From: Tamarix chinensis
Taxonomy: Eukaryota > Streptophyta > Magnoliopsida > Caryophyllales > Tamaricaceae
Reading direction: 5' to 3'
NCBI GenBank assembly: GCA_030549775.1
Contig: CM060175.1
Coordinates: 12,794,455 to 12,858,454 of the forward strand
Length of the DNA: 64,000 nt
The position numbers were made by a program, and so were the translations under genes. Below are positions 22,851 through 35,650 of the stretch, one piece after another; the stretch's first letter is position 1; every line of letters starts with the position of its first letter. The notes beneath the pieces are model-generated. The model was not told where the DNA came from. It saw only the letters and a program-made list of their open reading frames with translations, and searched no databases.

Positions 22851-23263
22851 TTTAAATTAATTAAAATATTTGGGATATTTAAAAATGATAATATTTAAAT
22901 AAAGTAATATGTAAATCCTTTTTTAGGCTAAATTAGGATTTTTAAAAGATTTTCCATAAATTCCTTTTTAATTAGCAAAACATCCTAATTTTCTCTAATT
23001 AAATTATTTATAAAATTAATATTAATTTGAAACTATTTTCTCCTTCTTATTTTAAATAAAATAATTTATTTAATTTATTTTCAAAATAAAATGCTTAATT
23101 AGCTAAAATACCCAAATTCTTTTCTAATAAAAATACTTATAAATTTTTTCTTGATTTGCCCTATTTAATTCAATTTATAAATAATTTATTTAAATAATTT
23201 TTATAATAAATATCCTTTAAATGTAGTTTATACAATTAGAAATTTTCAGGGCATTTCAATATA

Positions 23264-24429
23264 TTAAGGCATAAATCACATATAATCATATGGAGTACCA
23301 TAAAAACATTATAATAGGTATATCGTAAGGATAAGACATGAAACAATACTTATTCAACTCATCCATAAAATGTGAAAATAACCCTAAATCATGTAATAAT
23401 ATGAAATGCCCAATTAGGATAAATAGGGAACCCATCCCCAAACCAAATTAGATCATTATCCAATTATTATCCTTTATTAAGGTGATCAACTAAAAAAATT
23501 GACTTAAGGACTTGGATGTTGAGGTTTTGGTTATAAATGACTTTGTGTCATGAATTCCTAATAGTAGAAGTAGGCCCTTTGACCTAAAGGTCCAACTATG
23601 CACTCGAGGCCTAAGTATAAAGCATGAAATTTCTTTTCCAACTTTGGTTATCTTTCACTTTAAAGGATTAATGTTTTATTCAAATCATCCCATTGTACAG
23701 AAAATGATATTAAGTTTCACCTTCGATGATCAGTTAATCCTCAAAACAACTTGATCACTTAGGATCACAATGAACTAGCTATAAAAGGCTTAGGGTCATA
23801 AAACAAGCTATAACCACAACATATAACAATAGATCATGCACTCCAAGTTGTCGCTATCATCCAAAAGTCTTCTTAAGGGTCACCAAACACAAACAAAAAT
23901 ATATATAATAAGTCATATTATTTCAAAATAGAACCACACACTATTTTTAGAAGAAAAAAACTATGTTCATCAAAAATAATATTTATGCTCAATTATTATT
24001 CCAAAGGTCAAATTAAATGGCTATGGTTAACATTCACTAATAACCCTTAAGATGTTTCTAATTAAGAATTTAAGTATAATTACTATATTAACCCTAATCT
24101 CAATTAAATTATGAACTTTTACCATTCAAAATATTCTTAGTATTCATTACTATTCGTATCATTTATTACTATTCACCTACTTATGCTAATATTTCAAAAG
24201 TTAACTACTAAATACCAAATAATTACAAAAAAATGAAAATTAAATCTAAATATATTGATATGATCACACAACATTAGAACTTAGAAATAAGTAAAATAAA
24301 ACTTAGAACATGTAGAATAACAATTCTACCTCTAGAGGGGCCTAATCATGATTTTTCCATAAAACATAACATAATAGGAATTAAACCACCAAAATTTGTA
24401 GTATTATCATATTAGTCATTATAAACACA
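23264..24429 (-). repeat. older TGTAACACCCC-family copy, continuation right of copy B
   Basis: Resumes the fragment at 18264-18509 after the ATATA duplication. It contains TAGGTATATCGTAAGG and ATCATTTATTAC motifs weakly shared with other old copies. No coding sequence. It is interrupted at 24430 by a Helitron. Confidence 0.45.
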
Positions 24430-24665
24430 CTAGTGTTACACTCGTGCTATGCATGGATTTTATTTTTTCTAAATTTTATAAATTAAATAAAATACAAAGT
24501 TGCTGATAATAGATAATAATAATAATAATAATGATAAATATAATGCTAATGATATCTTAAGAACTTCATTTATACAATAGTATAATTATTAAATGTATAT
24601 TACTAAATATTATACATGTAAATCAAGATGTTAAATTTTATGTAATTAAACCCTAAAAATATATA

Positions 24666-24905
24666 CTCCATCTATATCAAAAAATAAGTCATTCCATCAA
24701 TATACATACTTTATAAGAAACTAATAAAGTAATCTTATCATTATACTGACACCCTTCACAAAAAAATAGCAAATCATTTAATACATAGATAATTGAGAAA
24801 AAGTGACGGTAAAAATACAAAGTAAGTTTTAGCTTTTCTAAAATAACTGTATATTTCATGCAAAAATTTAGTGATAGAATGATTTTATTTTGAATACGGA
24901 GAGAG
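24666..24905. mobile_element. Stowaway-type MITE, 240 bp
   Basis: Begins CTCCATCTATATCAAAAAAT and ends ATTTTGAATACGGAGAGAG, imperfect inverted repeats of the CTCCCTCTGTCCCAAAATAA type, flanked by TA (24664-24665 and 24906-24907). This is the Tc1/mariner-derived Stowaway pattern. Confidence 0.8.
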
Positions 24906-25102
24906 TAATATTTAATTGGTTATTATTATTTGGTTGATAATATATATTTACTAAATAGAGTAACATCACAAAAATGAATTATATTTAAATAATTCTAAAT
25001 AAATTAAAGATAATTAATTAATAACTATGTTCATATCTAAATATTCAAATTACTTTTCAATGAATTTAAAAGGTCACTTAATATTTATAGTAATAATATT
25101 TA

Positions 25103-25348
25103 CTCCTTTCATTTATGAAAGTATGTATTTTTTACTCAAAATTTTTGTTTTAAAATGAACGTTGTTTTAAAAAAGTTAATGTTTAGTTTTATTTTTTACC
25201 CCTACTTTTTCTTTTTCTTTATATATGCATTAGTTGTCATATTATTCTTCAATTAAGGTTATAGCTATTATATTAGGGCTTTATTTATTACCTTATAAAC
25301 TAGTGTGTAAATTACTAAAAATAATTTCTTTTAGAAATGGAGGAAATG
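25103..25348. mobile_element. second Stowaway-like MITE
   Basis: Begins CTCCTTTCATTTATGAAAG and ends CTTTTAGAAATGGAGGAAATG, partly complementary, with TA on both sides (25101-25102 and 25349-25350). The termini are more eroded than in the neighbouring element. Confidence 0.55.
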
Positions 25349-25516
25349 TATAGAAATAGAAACATGCACATTGTATTAATATTTGGATTTTGACTAATAC
25401 CTAGTTTGGGTTATAAGAATTAAGTGTAATTGGTAAAAAAAAAATTTGGTGAGAAAGTTAGGAAGATAAAGAATTTAAGAGTTGATCCCTTTTACACATG
25501 GGGATATCAATTTTCT

Positions 25517-25562
25517 CTATTATCATTAATGAGAATTGACTATTATCATTAATGAGAATTGA
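25517..25562. repeat. perfect 23-bp tandem duplication
   Basis: The unit CTATTATCATTAATGAGAATTGA minus its last bases is repeated exactly twice, 25517-25539 and 25540-25562. A recent slippage event inside the Helitron. Confidence 0.85.
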
Positions 25563-25842
25563 GTGCATAGCCTTATATATTTTTTTTAATTTTAAAAAAT
25601 AGAAGTACTATCAAACTATTTTATGCCTCAACTATTTAATGTGGTATAACTAATTTCTATGAGAATTGAATTATAATTATTACCTATAATTAGTATGCAT
25701 AGAATATAACTTATAAGCGACAAATGATTTCACTATATTTATATGGTTGAAAAAATAAATGTAGACTCATATATTGATGGATGTTTTTTTTAGAAAAAAA
25801 TTGTATCTGCTACTATACTTGCATTATTATATATTATATAGA

Positions 25843-26976
25843 TTATAACCCATGAAAACCAACAAAATTGTAATTAACATGTAAATTAACTATTTTACCT
25901 CTAATCATGTTCAAATTTCAAGCAAAATAAACATAATGATAACATGCTCAAACATAAACATGATATACATAAAATTTGGTATAAGTAACCTCATAAAAAT
26001 TATGTAAAAACCTTCAAATGATCATGTAACAAAACCATGACAAACAACCAAAACCTAAGAGAGGCATAAAGGCCAAAAATAGCATAAACTCACATCCAAG
26101 CATAACAACACTCAATCTTCTACCACATAAATAGTAGGAAGGGTTTATATAGCTTAAACAAAAAGCCTCTCTAAAGGTTATAATTAATGCTTCCTTGAAA
26201 AACCTTCAAACATAAGAAAGATTGTAGAAGATTAAAATAAATCAAACCAAAACTCAAGCTAAAAGACAAAAACAAAAGAGTGAAACCAAGAGAACTTCCT
26301 ACCTAAAATTTTAAGCCTAAAGGATGATGGAAACCCAAATATTCAACCCTAATCTTAACCTTTTTTACTCAAAATCAAGGTATAATGATATTAGGAACAA
26401 AATTAGAAAAATGATTCAAGAAGGATGAATATGGGTGGATGTGGAAAGTTTGGGAGAGATTAAAGGTACTTTAAATCCATGCATAGAACTTAGAAAATGA
26501 AGGAGTAAAAAAGTGGTTAAGATCTTTTAGTAAATTTAAGCATTAAGTTAGTAAAATAATTAAAAAAGAGTAAAGGAAATGGGGGCACATGTGACACAGC
26601 CCTTAATGCCCACAATCAAATATTTTCACCTATTGGTGATTAAATTAATTAATGGAATAGTTTGGAATAAAAATGAGACAAGGTTATAAGTGTACAAATT
26701 GGTGTTGTACACTTATTGCACCAGAAAAAGGCTAAACATATCAAAAAATGATAAAGATGATTAAATGAATGTTTCAATTTATTTTTATCCCAAAATAATA
26801 TAAAATAATATAACTCCCAAATTTTCATAATTTTTAGATAAGTAAAAAGTTCTTTTTTGGACTTAAAATGTGGTATACGAAGAATTGAACGATAAATAAT
26901 GCATTTTTTACAACAACTAGATTTAAAATTAAAAAACCTAGATGACTCATAAAAATATTATTATTTCAAATATTGG
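25843..26976 (-). repeat. older family copy, continuation right of the Helitron; no gene
   Basis: AT-rich, non-coding sequence that resumes the older repeat after the Helitron. Includes a purine-rich stretch (26210-26600). No open frame of interest and no clear terminus. ATTGG at 26972-26976 directly precedes the gypsy LTR. Confidence 0.4.
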
Positions 26977-27649
26977 TGTGGATCAAGGTGGAGAGAAGTG
27001 TAGGATCGATTACTACTTTGTTTCGATCAGCCACAAGTTGAAGCTTGAAGGAAAAAACTTCGTTTAAGGTGATTAAACCTGATGAAAATGCTTAAGGTTG
27101 GTTGATGTTCTTTGAAGGTTGATGTTGCATTCAATCTTCAAATGAAGGAAACAAAAATGAAGAAAGGAAGGCCCCAGGATTTCCTGGATACACTACTCCA
27201 AAAGGGAGAGACAAATAAAGTGTTAACTTGAGAATTTGATTCAAATGATATCTATTATAGCTTATGCTTTCATGCGTGTACAAGAGATATATATATATAG
27301 GAAGAGTAGCCAGCGGCTAACATGACTTAATCCAACCAGTTATTCTTCTTAATTCAAGCTAAATTTATCTCACAAGAATTAAGCTTATATAATACCTAAA
27401 CATACTCATAATATCATCATCTAAATGATATTAATGACTAATATTACAAAGCCACACAATCAACTATGGTACATACATGAAATTACAACAAAACCCTATC
27501 TTACATAAAATACACTTAGGGTTTACAACAAGCTTAATATAATTAACGATATCACCAACTATATCTTGTTGTAGTGTTATCCCATGTATACCATAGCCTT
27601 ACATGCTTTGAATGCTTGTACACTTTAGGTCTCGTTTGGTGTGTTAACA
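26977..27649 (-). repeat. 3' LTR of a Ty3/gypsy element
   Basis: On the minus strand it starts TGTTAACACACC just after the purine tract AAGGAGAAGA and ends TTGATCCACA, giving an LTR of about 673 bp with TG...CA. A TATA-like run TCCTATATATATATATCTC is at about 27283-27301. The pol tail next to it (27650-27835) belongs to the same strand. The rest of the element is missing to the right. Confidence 0.75.
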
Positions 27650-27835
27650 TCTTCTCCTTATAAATATGTAATATACCTGCAAAAATATCTTGAATCATTT
27701 TCAATACCAAGCATAGACATATTATCAAGAATATTTAAAATGATTGGCTCTAATATTAGGAAAGCTAATTCTTCCTTACCTTGAGAATCAACAGAAATAT
27801 GAGAATCATTAGATGCTCTTACATCAAATATTTAC
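27650..27835 (-). pseudogene. gypsy pol C-terminal fragment
   Basis: The minus-strand translation includes GKEELAFLILEPIILN and NDSRYFCRYI. It aligns with the C-terminal end of the gypsy pol at 49000-50535 (QELAYLEMVLIILENF ... CRYYIY), so both belong to one family. Only the last about 60 residues remain. Confidence 0.65.
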
Positions 27836-28923
27836 ATTAAAATTGAGTCTCAAAAGAGTTTAAAGGCCAAAAATAGCTATAAAGTCTAATGATAGTCAAA
27901 ATTGTAATAAATGCTAATAATTCCTAAATGATTATTTCAAAAACTTAACTAGGGGTTTTGAATTACTTAAAAATGTGATAAAAAAATATAAATAACATAC
28001 ATTTATTCAGAAAATTATAGATCCCAAATAATTCATGGCTCAATAAATAGGATATTACATAAACTCCAGCATGCATTGCTACCTCATGTAGATTAGCCAC
28101 CTTCAACTAGCTTTGCTTTATATTTTCCTTGTTCAGATTTTTTAATTATTGACTATGCATTTGTTATTGTATGTTCTAGATCCTAATATTTGTGTGGGTT
28201 GAATTTTTTGGAGAAAAAGGAAGATTGGGTAGAGGTTGGGGCTTGGTGATTCTTATTGTTTTTATTTTTGTCATTACCTTGGGAAGAAGATAACCAATAT
28301 TCTCTTAATAAATGTTTAAAAATAATACGATAGCATATTAGAGTTTTTTTTTGTGCCCTTTAGTGTGGTTATGCTTATTGTTATTTTCAATATATATATG
28401 CATGTATCTTGATATGTTGTCATCTTGTCTAAAGTATACTAGTATGAAATAATATATATATGAGATCATGCCTAATTTATTTAATTTAATATATTTATGA
28501 GAACATGCTAGAATAGGGTTTAATGTTGTGAATTAATTATGCATGTATAGTGTATGGGGTTTGACCTAGGGTTGTTGGTATTGCTCAAATAATATTCTTA
28601 TGTTATTAAGATTTTTATTAGATTCCTTGCATGATTTACTTGAATTTTGATATGTATCATGAAAGGTTTTTATCATGCTTAAATTTATTATGGATGATTT
28701 AATATCTGTAAGATCTAAGGTAGAATTGTTAATTTTTTTTTCTGTGACATGCTTCTATTTTCCAAAGTTTATGTCTAGTATGTGCTATATGATGTCAAGT
28801 ATGAAAAGAAGGTGATTTATGATAAGTTAGATATGAATGTTTATGTTTTATGTGCTTAATATGCTTAACTCATGTATAGGGGTTTGCCAATTGTTAGAAT
28901 TTCATAATTTTATATATTACATG

Positions 28924-28971
<48 letters not shown>

Positions 28972-30225
28972 AAGTATTAGTTTATATTAAAATGGTTAAA
29001 ATTGAGATAATTAGGATTTAAGGGCATGTTCATCATTTGTGACATAAATGTGCCTAAATGTGAATAATTGAACTTGGTTAGCCTTAGTGGGTTCAAGTTA
29101 ACTTTAGCGTTGATCTTAACTTACCTTTGACTATTGACCTTAGGATTAACTTGAATAATCATAAATAAAGGAAAATAATTAGGCATGGATTGGTTATCAT
29201 GTGTGTGTGTTTTTAATAAGATATTAACATTTAAAGTGAAAGAACTCGAGAATTGGGAATGGTTTACTCTTTATGATTAGCTACCCTAGAGGTGAGATAG
29301 AAGCCCTTAGTTTGTTTTGTGGTTTCATTGAATGCCTCCTCAGTCCGACTAAGGCCTTAGTCTACTCTAATTAGTTTTTAGGACTTCTTAGAGGGTATAC
29401 ATACTTAACAATTAGGTGTTTAGGACAAGAGGGTATTACGTTGTTTTAGTATGTCAGTATGATTGGTGTACTTTGTACACCTTTGGGTTGTATGGTTGGA
29501 GGGTACTATATTATCTTGCGCGCTGGTATGACCTATGTAATTTATACATTTTTGGGTTATATATTGTATCCCCTCAAGTATTTACAGTGAAAGTAATTCT
29601 TGTTTGGTGATTAATTTGGATTGATTTTGGAATGTTGGTTCAATAGTTGTCTTTATGTGCTACCTTTTGTTATTGGATCTAGAATTGGTATGTTGATTAG
29701 AAATTGCCATACTGAATTATCCCTTTATGTCTATGATTGTTATTATGATGGTTTATAAGAAATGGTCTTTAGTTGGGTTTGGTGATTCTCTTCGTGGAAT
29801 ACCCTTGGTACAAAATGGATTAATGAAATGGTTGTAAATTAGTTAAGTGTGATGATATGATAAGCATGTGGCCTTGGTGATGTATATGTTATGATATGCT
29901 ATTTTTATCTCATTATCACATATATTCTTTAATAATGTCATGATTTCCTTATGTCACCCTCTATGTACTCCATGTGATCTTTTCATACTTAGTGTTATGT
30001 AGTGGCTTACTCAGTACCGTTGTATTGATGAGTTTTGTTTTATGATCCCCTTCCTATTTGGTGAGTTATCTTTTCTTTATAGGAGTAATTTGAACATACA
30101 AATCGATGGATAGTATTTGGGGTTGAGAATTAGAATTATCTAGTGTCTATAACGATAACTTTTGATCTAGATATCCCTTATACTTTTATGTCCCCTTCTG
30201 TATTTATTTCCTTTTTGGTGGTTTT
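27836..30225 (+). repeat. older TGTAACACCCC-family fragment (copy M)
   Basis: No genes. ATAATTAGGATTTAAGGGCA at about 29008-29027 and ACTCGAGAATTGGGAATGG at about 29246 align with 52960 and 53230 in another copy and, reversed, with 37850 and 38110. GTGGCTTACTCAGTACCG at 30001-30018 is the conserved hairpin-2 site. The orientation is that of copies C, D and F. It is cut at 30225 by copy E. Confidence 0.6.
28924..28969. repeat. (TA)n microsatellite
   Basis: About 22 uninterrupted TA dinucleotides. Confidence 0.95.
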
Positions 30226-31085
30226 TATAACATTCTCATTTTTAGTATTTGAAAATCTGTATTTAAAAGGGTTATTTATGGAATCTAAAATATTAAAAAT
30301 TTAGGGTGTTACTACCACACTTAGCATAAGTCTGGTCTCCTATATCATACTTACACTAAGTGCTAAGGCTAAAAGGTTACTCCATTTAAATTAAATAAGA
30401 ACAATCATAATAAGTAGATAAGATATTACATTATAGATTATCATTAATCTAATAATACAAAAGATCGAACATGATTATAACAACCATAAGGAAAAAAATA
30501 CATAATGGGGTATAAGAATCTAAGGGACATATATATGAAAAGAAGCAGGAGCATATACCAAATAGTCCTAACATTTAACTTAAACCCTAGCCATCAAGTG
30601 TTACCCTCAAAGTATTCCTACAAAGTCACAATTGCTCATTAAATAGGTAGGGGACCATAAAATGAAATATATTAGTACAGTGATACTAAGCAAACCACTA
30701 AACAACACTAAACATGTGAAGGTCACATGGAGCATAAGGAAAGTAACATGTTATAACATATACACCACTAAGGCAACATGCTTGTCATATCATCATACTT
30801 AACTAGTTCACAACCATCCCATAATGCAACAAAACTAGATCTAAACAATCACAACATAACTCATAAACATTAGGGCAGTTCACTAAGGCAATTATCAACG
30901 GACCATACCAACCAATTATAAAAGCCAAAGGTTGAGCACAAAAGTAACTACTAAACCAACAATATGAACATACTAAAGGACATCTTACAAGGTGATTTCA
31001 TTTTTATTTACTCAAGATGATATAAAGAATAACTGAGGGATGTATAAATTATATCAGTTATACTAGCACACACTGCAACATAGTC
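30226..31085 (-). repeat. TGTAACACCCC-family fragment (copy E)
   Basis: Starts TATAACATTCTCATTTTTAG, an eroded terminus, then GGTGTTACTACCACACTTAG (30304-30323) with the conserved hairpin 1 in weakened form, and the hairpin-2 equivalent TTAGTACAGTGATACTAAG at about 30672-30690. The left flank is GTTTT; the right end could not be located. Confidence 0.55.
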
Positions 31086-31139
31086 TCCTCTATCCATTCA
31101 ACCCAAATGCATATATATATCAAAACCTTAGATATAAGG

Positions 31140-32107
31140 TATGAGTTCTCGATTTGGTTTGATTTCAATAGTGTGCTTTAGTGCTCTAATAATGATCTAG
31201 TTTACTCTATGTTGCATTATGAGTGTTAGTATGATCGCGGTATTTTAGTATCTTAGGGTTACATGGATTGAGGGTACTAGTATAATGTGGTTTTATGACC
31301 GGTGTACCTTAGCATCTCTAAGTTATACCAGTATGGCTAAGGTATATTGGTATCCTCAAGTTACAAGGTCTGGATCCCTATTGTGTAATAAATAAAATTA
31401 ATTTGGGTGTGTTTTTTGGTTTTCATGTTATATTGGCTATCTATATTGGGTTAACTAGTGGTTTTAGACCACCTATATTTGTTGAGATGTGTTGGCTATC
31501 TCTATTGTTGTAGTTGGTGGTCTTAGTTCACTAATGTTTGTTTAGATGTGTTGGATATCGATATTGGGTGAGCTGGTGGTTTTGAGATGTGTTGGCTAAC
31601 TATATTAGATTAGTTGATGGATTTAGTCCACCTTTGTTTTTTGTTTATAGTTGTGCTAATAACTTATATTGGATTAGCTAATGTTAATAGTCAACTTTTT
31701 TTGATTATGAGATTTTTATGGTTAGGATAATATTTATGAGATGAACATGTGCAAAAATGTAGGTAGTTACCTACCTTTGTGTTGTACTATTCTTATTATT
31801 TTAGTAGGGGCATTGTGTGCACTACCCTTGTTATTGCATTTTGGTACATGTATTATCTTGAGTTTCATATGATATTGTTGTATTATATTGTGTGAGCATG
31901 AATATCTACTATGATGGTTGTGTACCCTAGTGGTGTACCATGTTGGGTTATTACCATATTATTAGTTATGTATGATTTTACCCCTTTGTGTGTCATGTGA
32001 CCCTATGAATATGCTATTTGATCAGAGTTAAGTGTGTTAACTCAATATTTTTTTTACTAAATATATTAGTTTTTACCAGTTGTGATGTAGGTGATTTGGA
32101 TATTGTA
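31140..32107 (+). repeat. older family copy, left part (copy I), with TGGTTTTAG array
   Basis: Same orientation as copy C, which inserted into it: the sequence resumes at 37382 and runs to a terminus AGGGTGATACA at about 37704. It contains an irregular array of about 60-base units (31425-31700) sharing GATGTGTTGGCTATCTATAT and GGTGGTTTTAG. No gene. Confidence 0.55.
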
Positions 32108-32429
32108 TGTAATCCCCCAAAAATTTTAAAAACCTATAATTTAATAAATAACTTTTATTTAAAATAAATTAGCTTTTAAAATTATATAGTTTAATTATTT
32201 TATGGATTTTTGAGTATATAAAATTAGATAGGAATATTTAATAAATTAAAATAAATATTTTATTATTTTATCATACTCATTTTATTTAAATAATTTTCTA
32301 AATTAACATTTTATTAAAATTATCCTTTTAAACCCATATATTAAATTAAATTAAATTAAGTTATTGAATTAATTTATTACTCAAAATATAATACACTCTA
32401 TTATTTTATAAATTAACTTATTATAGATT

Positions 32430-33585
32430 TCCACATTTTTCCTTTTCCTTTTCTCCTTTTCTTTTCCTTCCCATTTTTCTCCTTTTTCCACCTTCCTTTC
32501 CTTTTTCTTTTTCTTCCTGGGTTCGGGCCGCCAGGCCAGCCCTTCCTCACTCCCTACGCGCTTGGGCCACAAGCCCCTTTTTTCCCTCCCCTCTTCTCCT
32601 TCTCCCATGCACGTCGCAACCCAGCCCAACCTGTCTTTCTTTTCCTTTTTCCCAGACCGGACCGACCCGATCCTTTCTCCCCTACGCCGACCGGTCTACT
32701 CCCCCTCCCCTTCCTTTCTCCCTTCTCCCACGCCCGACTAGTGCCCCACCTGCCATGCCGAATGTGTTGGCTGCCTCCCTGCCGCCACCACCTGCGAACA
32801 CTGCACCCCCACTCTCTCCCTCATCCCTTTCTTCCCTTTTCGGACCCAAACCAGCCCTGCCTGCCGCCTGCCCCCTTCTTTCTTTTTTTCCTCTTCTTCC
32901 CATGCCTCCCCCTGCCACCTTACCACCTTCCGCCACCTTACCTACCGCCACCGGTCAGCGACTGCCACCCTCCCCTTCCTCTCCTTTTTCTTCACCCCAC
33001 GAGCTCTCTCCCCGCCCCATTTTTCGAGCCTCTTACCTTCCTTGACCTCCCTCTTCTCTCCTTTCTTCTCCTTCCATTTTTCCCCCTATTTTTGCATTGC
33101 CACCGGCCTCCACCGTTTTCTCCGCCACACCCACTGCCTTTAGTGCCTCCTGCCACCTTCTACTATGGCCCTGCACCACCACAATACACCCTCTCGAGCC
33201 CTGCAGCCCCCTCTTCTTTCCCTCTCCTTCCCCTCCCCTCATTGTTCTCCCTTGCCGGTAGCCTCCCTTTAACCCCTTCGTACACCACCTTTGCCGCCGC
33301 CCAAACCACCAATCTCCTCCCTACAACCCCCTCCACCACCCCCATACCTCATTTTTATGAAAGCAGCCCCCGAACCCCTTCATTTTTCTCCTCTATTTTC
33401 CTTCCTTCTCAGCCACGTCCACTCCTGCATCCCACTTCGCCGCCTCGCCGCCGCTGCCTCCACCGCCATTGGCCACCAAAAACCCATCCCTAGTGGCCAC
33501 CTACACCCCTGTTCACTCCTGCACCATTCCCTTTCCCTAAATCCTCCCCTATCTACCTTCTTTCCTAGCCCCAAAACCCTAACCC
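32430..33585 (+). promoter_or_regulatory. CT/GC-rich promoter-like island, copy C
   Basis: A pyrimidine-rich zone (TTTTCCTTTTCTCC type) at 32430-32520 leads into GC-rich sequence with CCGCCACC and CCCTTC runs to 33585. The position matches the islands of copies B and D. No clear TATA box was found here. The long Pro-rich open frame at 32741-33493 is a composition artefact. Confidence 0.45.
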
Positions 33586-34279
33586 AAAAATACCACTTTT
33601 CACACCATTTTGAGCTCCTTATCCCTCTTATTTTGCATGCAGCTCATGCTGCATGAGTAGCATGAGTTGTTGCATTTCTTGGTTTACTTGGTTAGTAATT
33701 TTAAGGTATAATAATATTTTAAGTTAAGTATTTCATTAATTATGTGTTATAAAGTCTTATGCTTTGATTTTCCTACTTCTAATATAATAATTATTGATAT
33801 TATTTTTAGGTGTTGATTTTGTTAATTAAAGCTTGAACATTTAACTGGGATACCGGTAAGGTTCGATTTTTGCGGGATTAAGGTAATCATTAAACACCAC
33901 TTAAATGCATGGAAAAATGTATGCTAGCACATTAGGGATTTTAGTATGATTTTATGCATGTTATGTATTGCCTAGTATGAGATATGTGGTTGCTTATATT
34001 GATTGATAAAAAAAAACATGCTAGCTTTGGTGCCATGTGAAGAAATGATACTTAAGGAAGGAGTTTGATTATTGATGGAAATCCTAAATACTTGTCTATG
34101 ATGTATTATGTCACTAATGCATGAATAATATTATTGTGAGTCTAAGGGTATTTAAGTAATATGCCTATGTAAGTGTGTGGCCTAATATATGTAGTTGCTA
34201 ATGAGTATTATGTTGAATAATGATAAGTTGGTTGAGTTAGATGATAAGAATGAAGTGCTAATATTAGTATTTTATGTAG

Positions 34280-35650
34280 TGGTGGTAAATTCATAAAAGT
34301 GGTGTAATAAGGGGTAAAATGGTAATTTTGTAAGTAAAAGGGTATTTTGGTAATTTTAGAAGAAAATGGTAAAACGGTAATTTTTTAAGTAAAATGGTAT
34401 TTTGGTAATTTTGGAATAAAAGGGTAAAATTGTAATTTTGTAAGTAAATTGGTATTTTGATAATTTCAAAAGAAAATGGCAAAATGGTAATTTTGTATGT
34501 AAAAGGGTATTTTGGTAATTTTGGAGAAAAGGCTAAAATGGTAATTTTGGAAGTAAAGGGGATAAGAATGGTAATTTTGGAAGAGGTAAAATGGTAATTT
34601 TGGAAGAGAAGGGTAAGAATGGTAATTTTGGAGGCAAAGGGTAAAATAGTAATTTTGGATGTAAAAGGGTATTATGGTAATTTGCAAGTAAAAGGGTAAT
34701 ATGGTAAATTTGGATGTAAGGGGGTAAAATGGTAGTTTTATAAATAAGAGGATATTATGGTAATTTTGGTAGTAAAGGGGTAAAACGGTAATTTGTAAGT
34801 AAAAGGGTAAATTAATAATTATAAATACGAAGAGGGGTAAATTAATAATTATAAATACGAAGAGGGGTAAATTTGTAATTATAATTATGGAGAAGTGTAA
34901 ATTGGTAATTATAATTATAGAGAAGGGTAAATTAATAATTATAAATATGGAGAGGGGTAAATTGGTAATTATAATTATGGGAAGTGTAAATTGGTAATTA
35001 AAATTATGGAGAAGGGTAAATTAATAATTATAAATATGGAGAGGGGTAAATTGGTAAGTATAATCATGGATAAGGGTAAATGGAAATTGTAAAAATGGAG
35101 AAGGGCAAGTTGGTATTCATAATATTGAAGAAGGGTAAATTGGTAATTATAATTATGGAGAAGTAGAAATCGGTAATTATAATTATGGAGAAGGATAAAT
35201 TAATAATTATAAATATGTAAAAGGTTAAATCGGTAATTATGATAATGGAGAATAGTGATTTGGTAATTTAATCAACAGGAGGGTAATTTGGTAATTTTGA
35301 TAATGGATAAGGGCAATTTGTTAATTTATCCAACTAAAGGGGAAAATTGGTAATCATGATAATGAAGAAGGGTAATTTGATAATTTATCCAACTTAAGGG
35401 CAATTTAGTAAATATAACAAAGGAGAAGGGCAATTCGGTAATCTAACCAACCAAATGGGAAATATGATAAGTGTAGCAATTATGAGGGGTGAATGGCGAT
35501 CTAAAAAGCGTAGGAGATAACTTGGTAACCTAAACCAGGTAAGGGATAATTTGGTAATTATGCAACCTGAAGGGTAATAGGGTAATTTGTCAAGTAAGGA
35601 AGGGATGACTTAGCAATTATGCAAGTAAGGGGTAAATAAGTAATTTGTGC
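34280..35650 (+). repeat. GGTAATTTTGG / GGTAAATTGGTAATTATAA minisatellite, copy C
   Basis: About 50-60 tandem units of roughly 22-27 bases. The left part uses AAAATGGTAATTTTGGAAGT, the middle AGAGGGGTAAATTGGTAATT, and the right part AAGGGTAATTTGGTAATT, so subtypes are homogenised locally. It fills the place held by other, unrelated minisatellites in copies B, D and F. Confidence 0.9.

Larger units (their letters stand above)
18510..23258 (-). mobile_element. TGTAACACCCC-family solo LTR, copy B
   Basis: 4749 bp. Begins TGTAACACCCCAAAATTC and ends AATTTTCAGGGCATTTCA, flanked by an exact 5-bp duplication ATATA (18505-18509 and 23259-23263). No coding sequence. On the minus strand the order is AT-rich start, CT/GC-rich island with a TATA box (22224-22236), AAT microsatellites, exon-like block (20796-20857), CCATAAATT/AAACCCTAA minisatellites, GGTGGATCGG blocks and two hairpins. 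TG...CA ends with 5-bp duplications and lack of internal pol genes are what a solo LTR looks like. A small TIR DNA element is the alternative, but no plant superfamily fits as well. Confidence 0.85.
24430..25842 (-). mobile_element. Non-autonomous Helitron, 1413 bp
   Basis: On the minus strand it starts TCTATATAATATATAATAAT (complement of the bases ending at 25842) preceded by A, and ends with a degenerate hairpin CCATGCATAGCACGAG, then AACA and CTAG, followed by T. TC...CTRR ends, insertion between A and T, and a GC hairpin about 10 bases from the 3' end define plant Helitrons. No Rep/helicase is present. Two Stowaway-like MITEs lie inside it, so it is older than they are. Confidence 0.88.

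Noticed and set aside
22260..22855. Arg/Lys/Glu-rich open frames (up to 178 codons) as a DNA-binding protein
   Set aside because: Translation of a purine-rich strand in the same LTR island; no domain, and the tail is a GAA/AAG run.
18510..23258. DNA transposon with TIRs (for example Mutator or CACTA)
   Set aside because: The duplication is 5 bp, not 9-11 (Mutator), 3 (CACTA/Harbinger) or 8 (hAT), and ends are TG...CA; the LTR explanation fits better, though not proved without a full element.
32741..33656. Long Pro/His/Leu-rich open frames (250 and 121 codons) as genes
   Set aside because: They lie in the CT/GC-rich LTR island; overlapping frames on both strands are open, composition is low-complexity, and the position corresponds to non-homologous frames in the other LTR copies.
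34280..35650. Regularly spaced repeat as CRISPR array
   Set aside because: Units are contiguous and variable with no unique spacers; it is a minisatellite inside a solo LTR.
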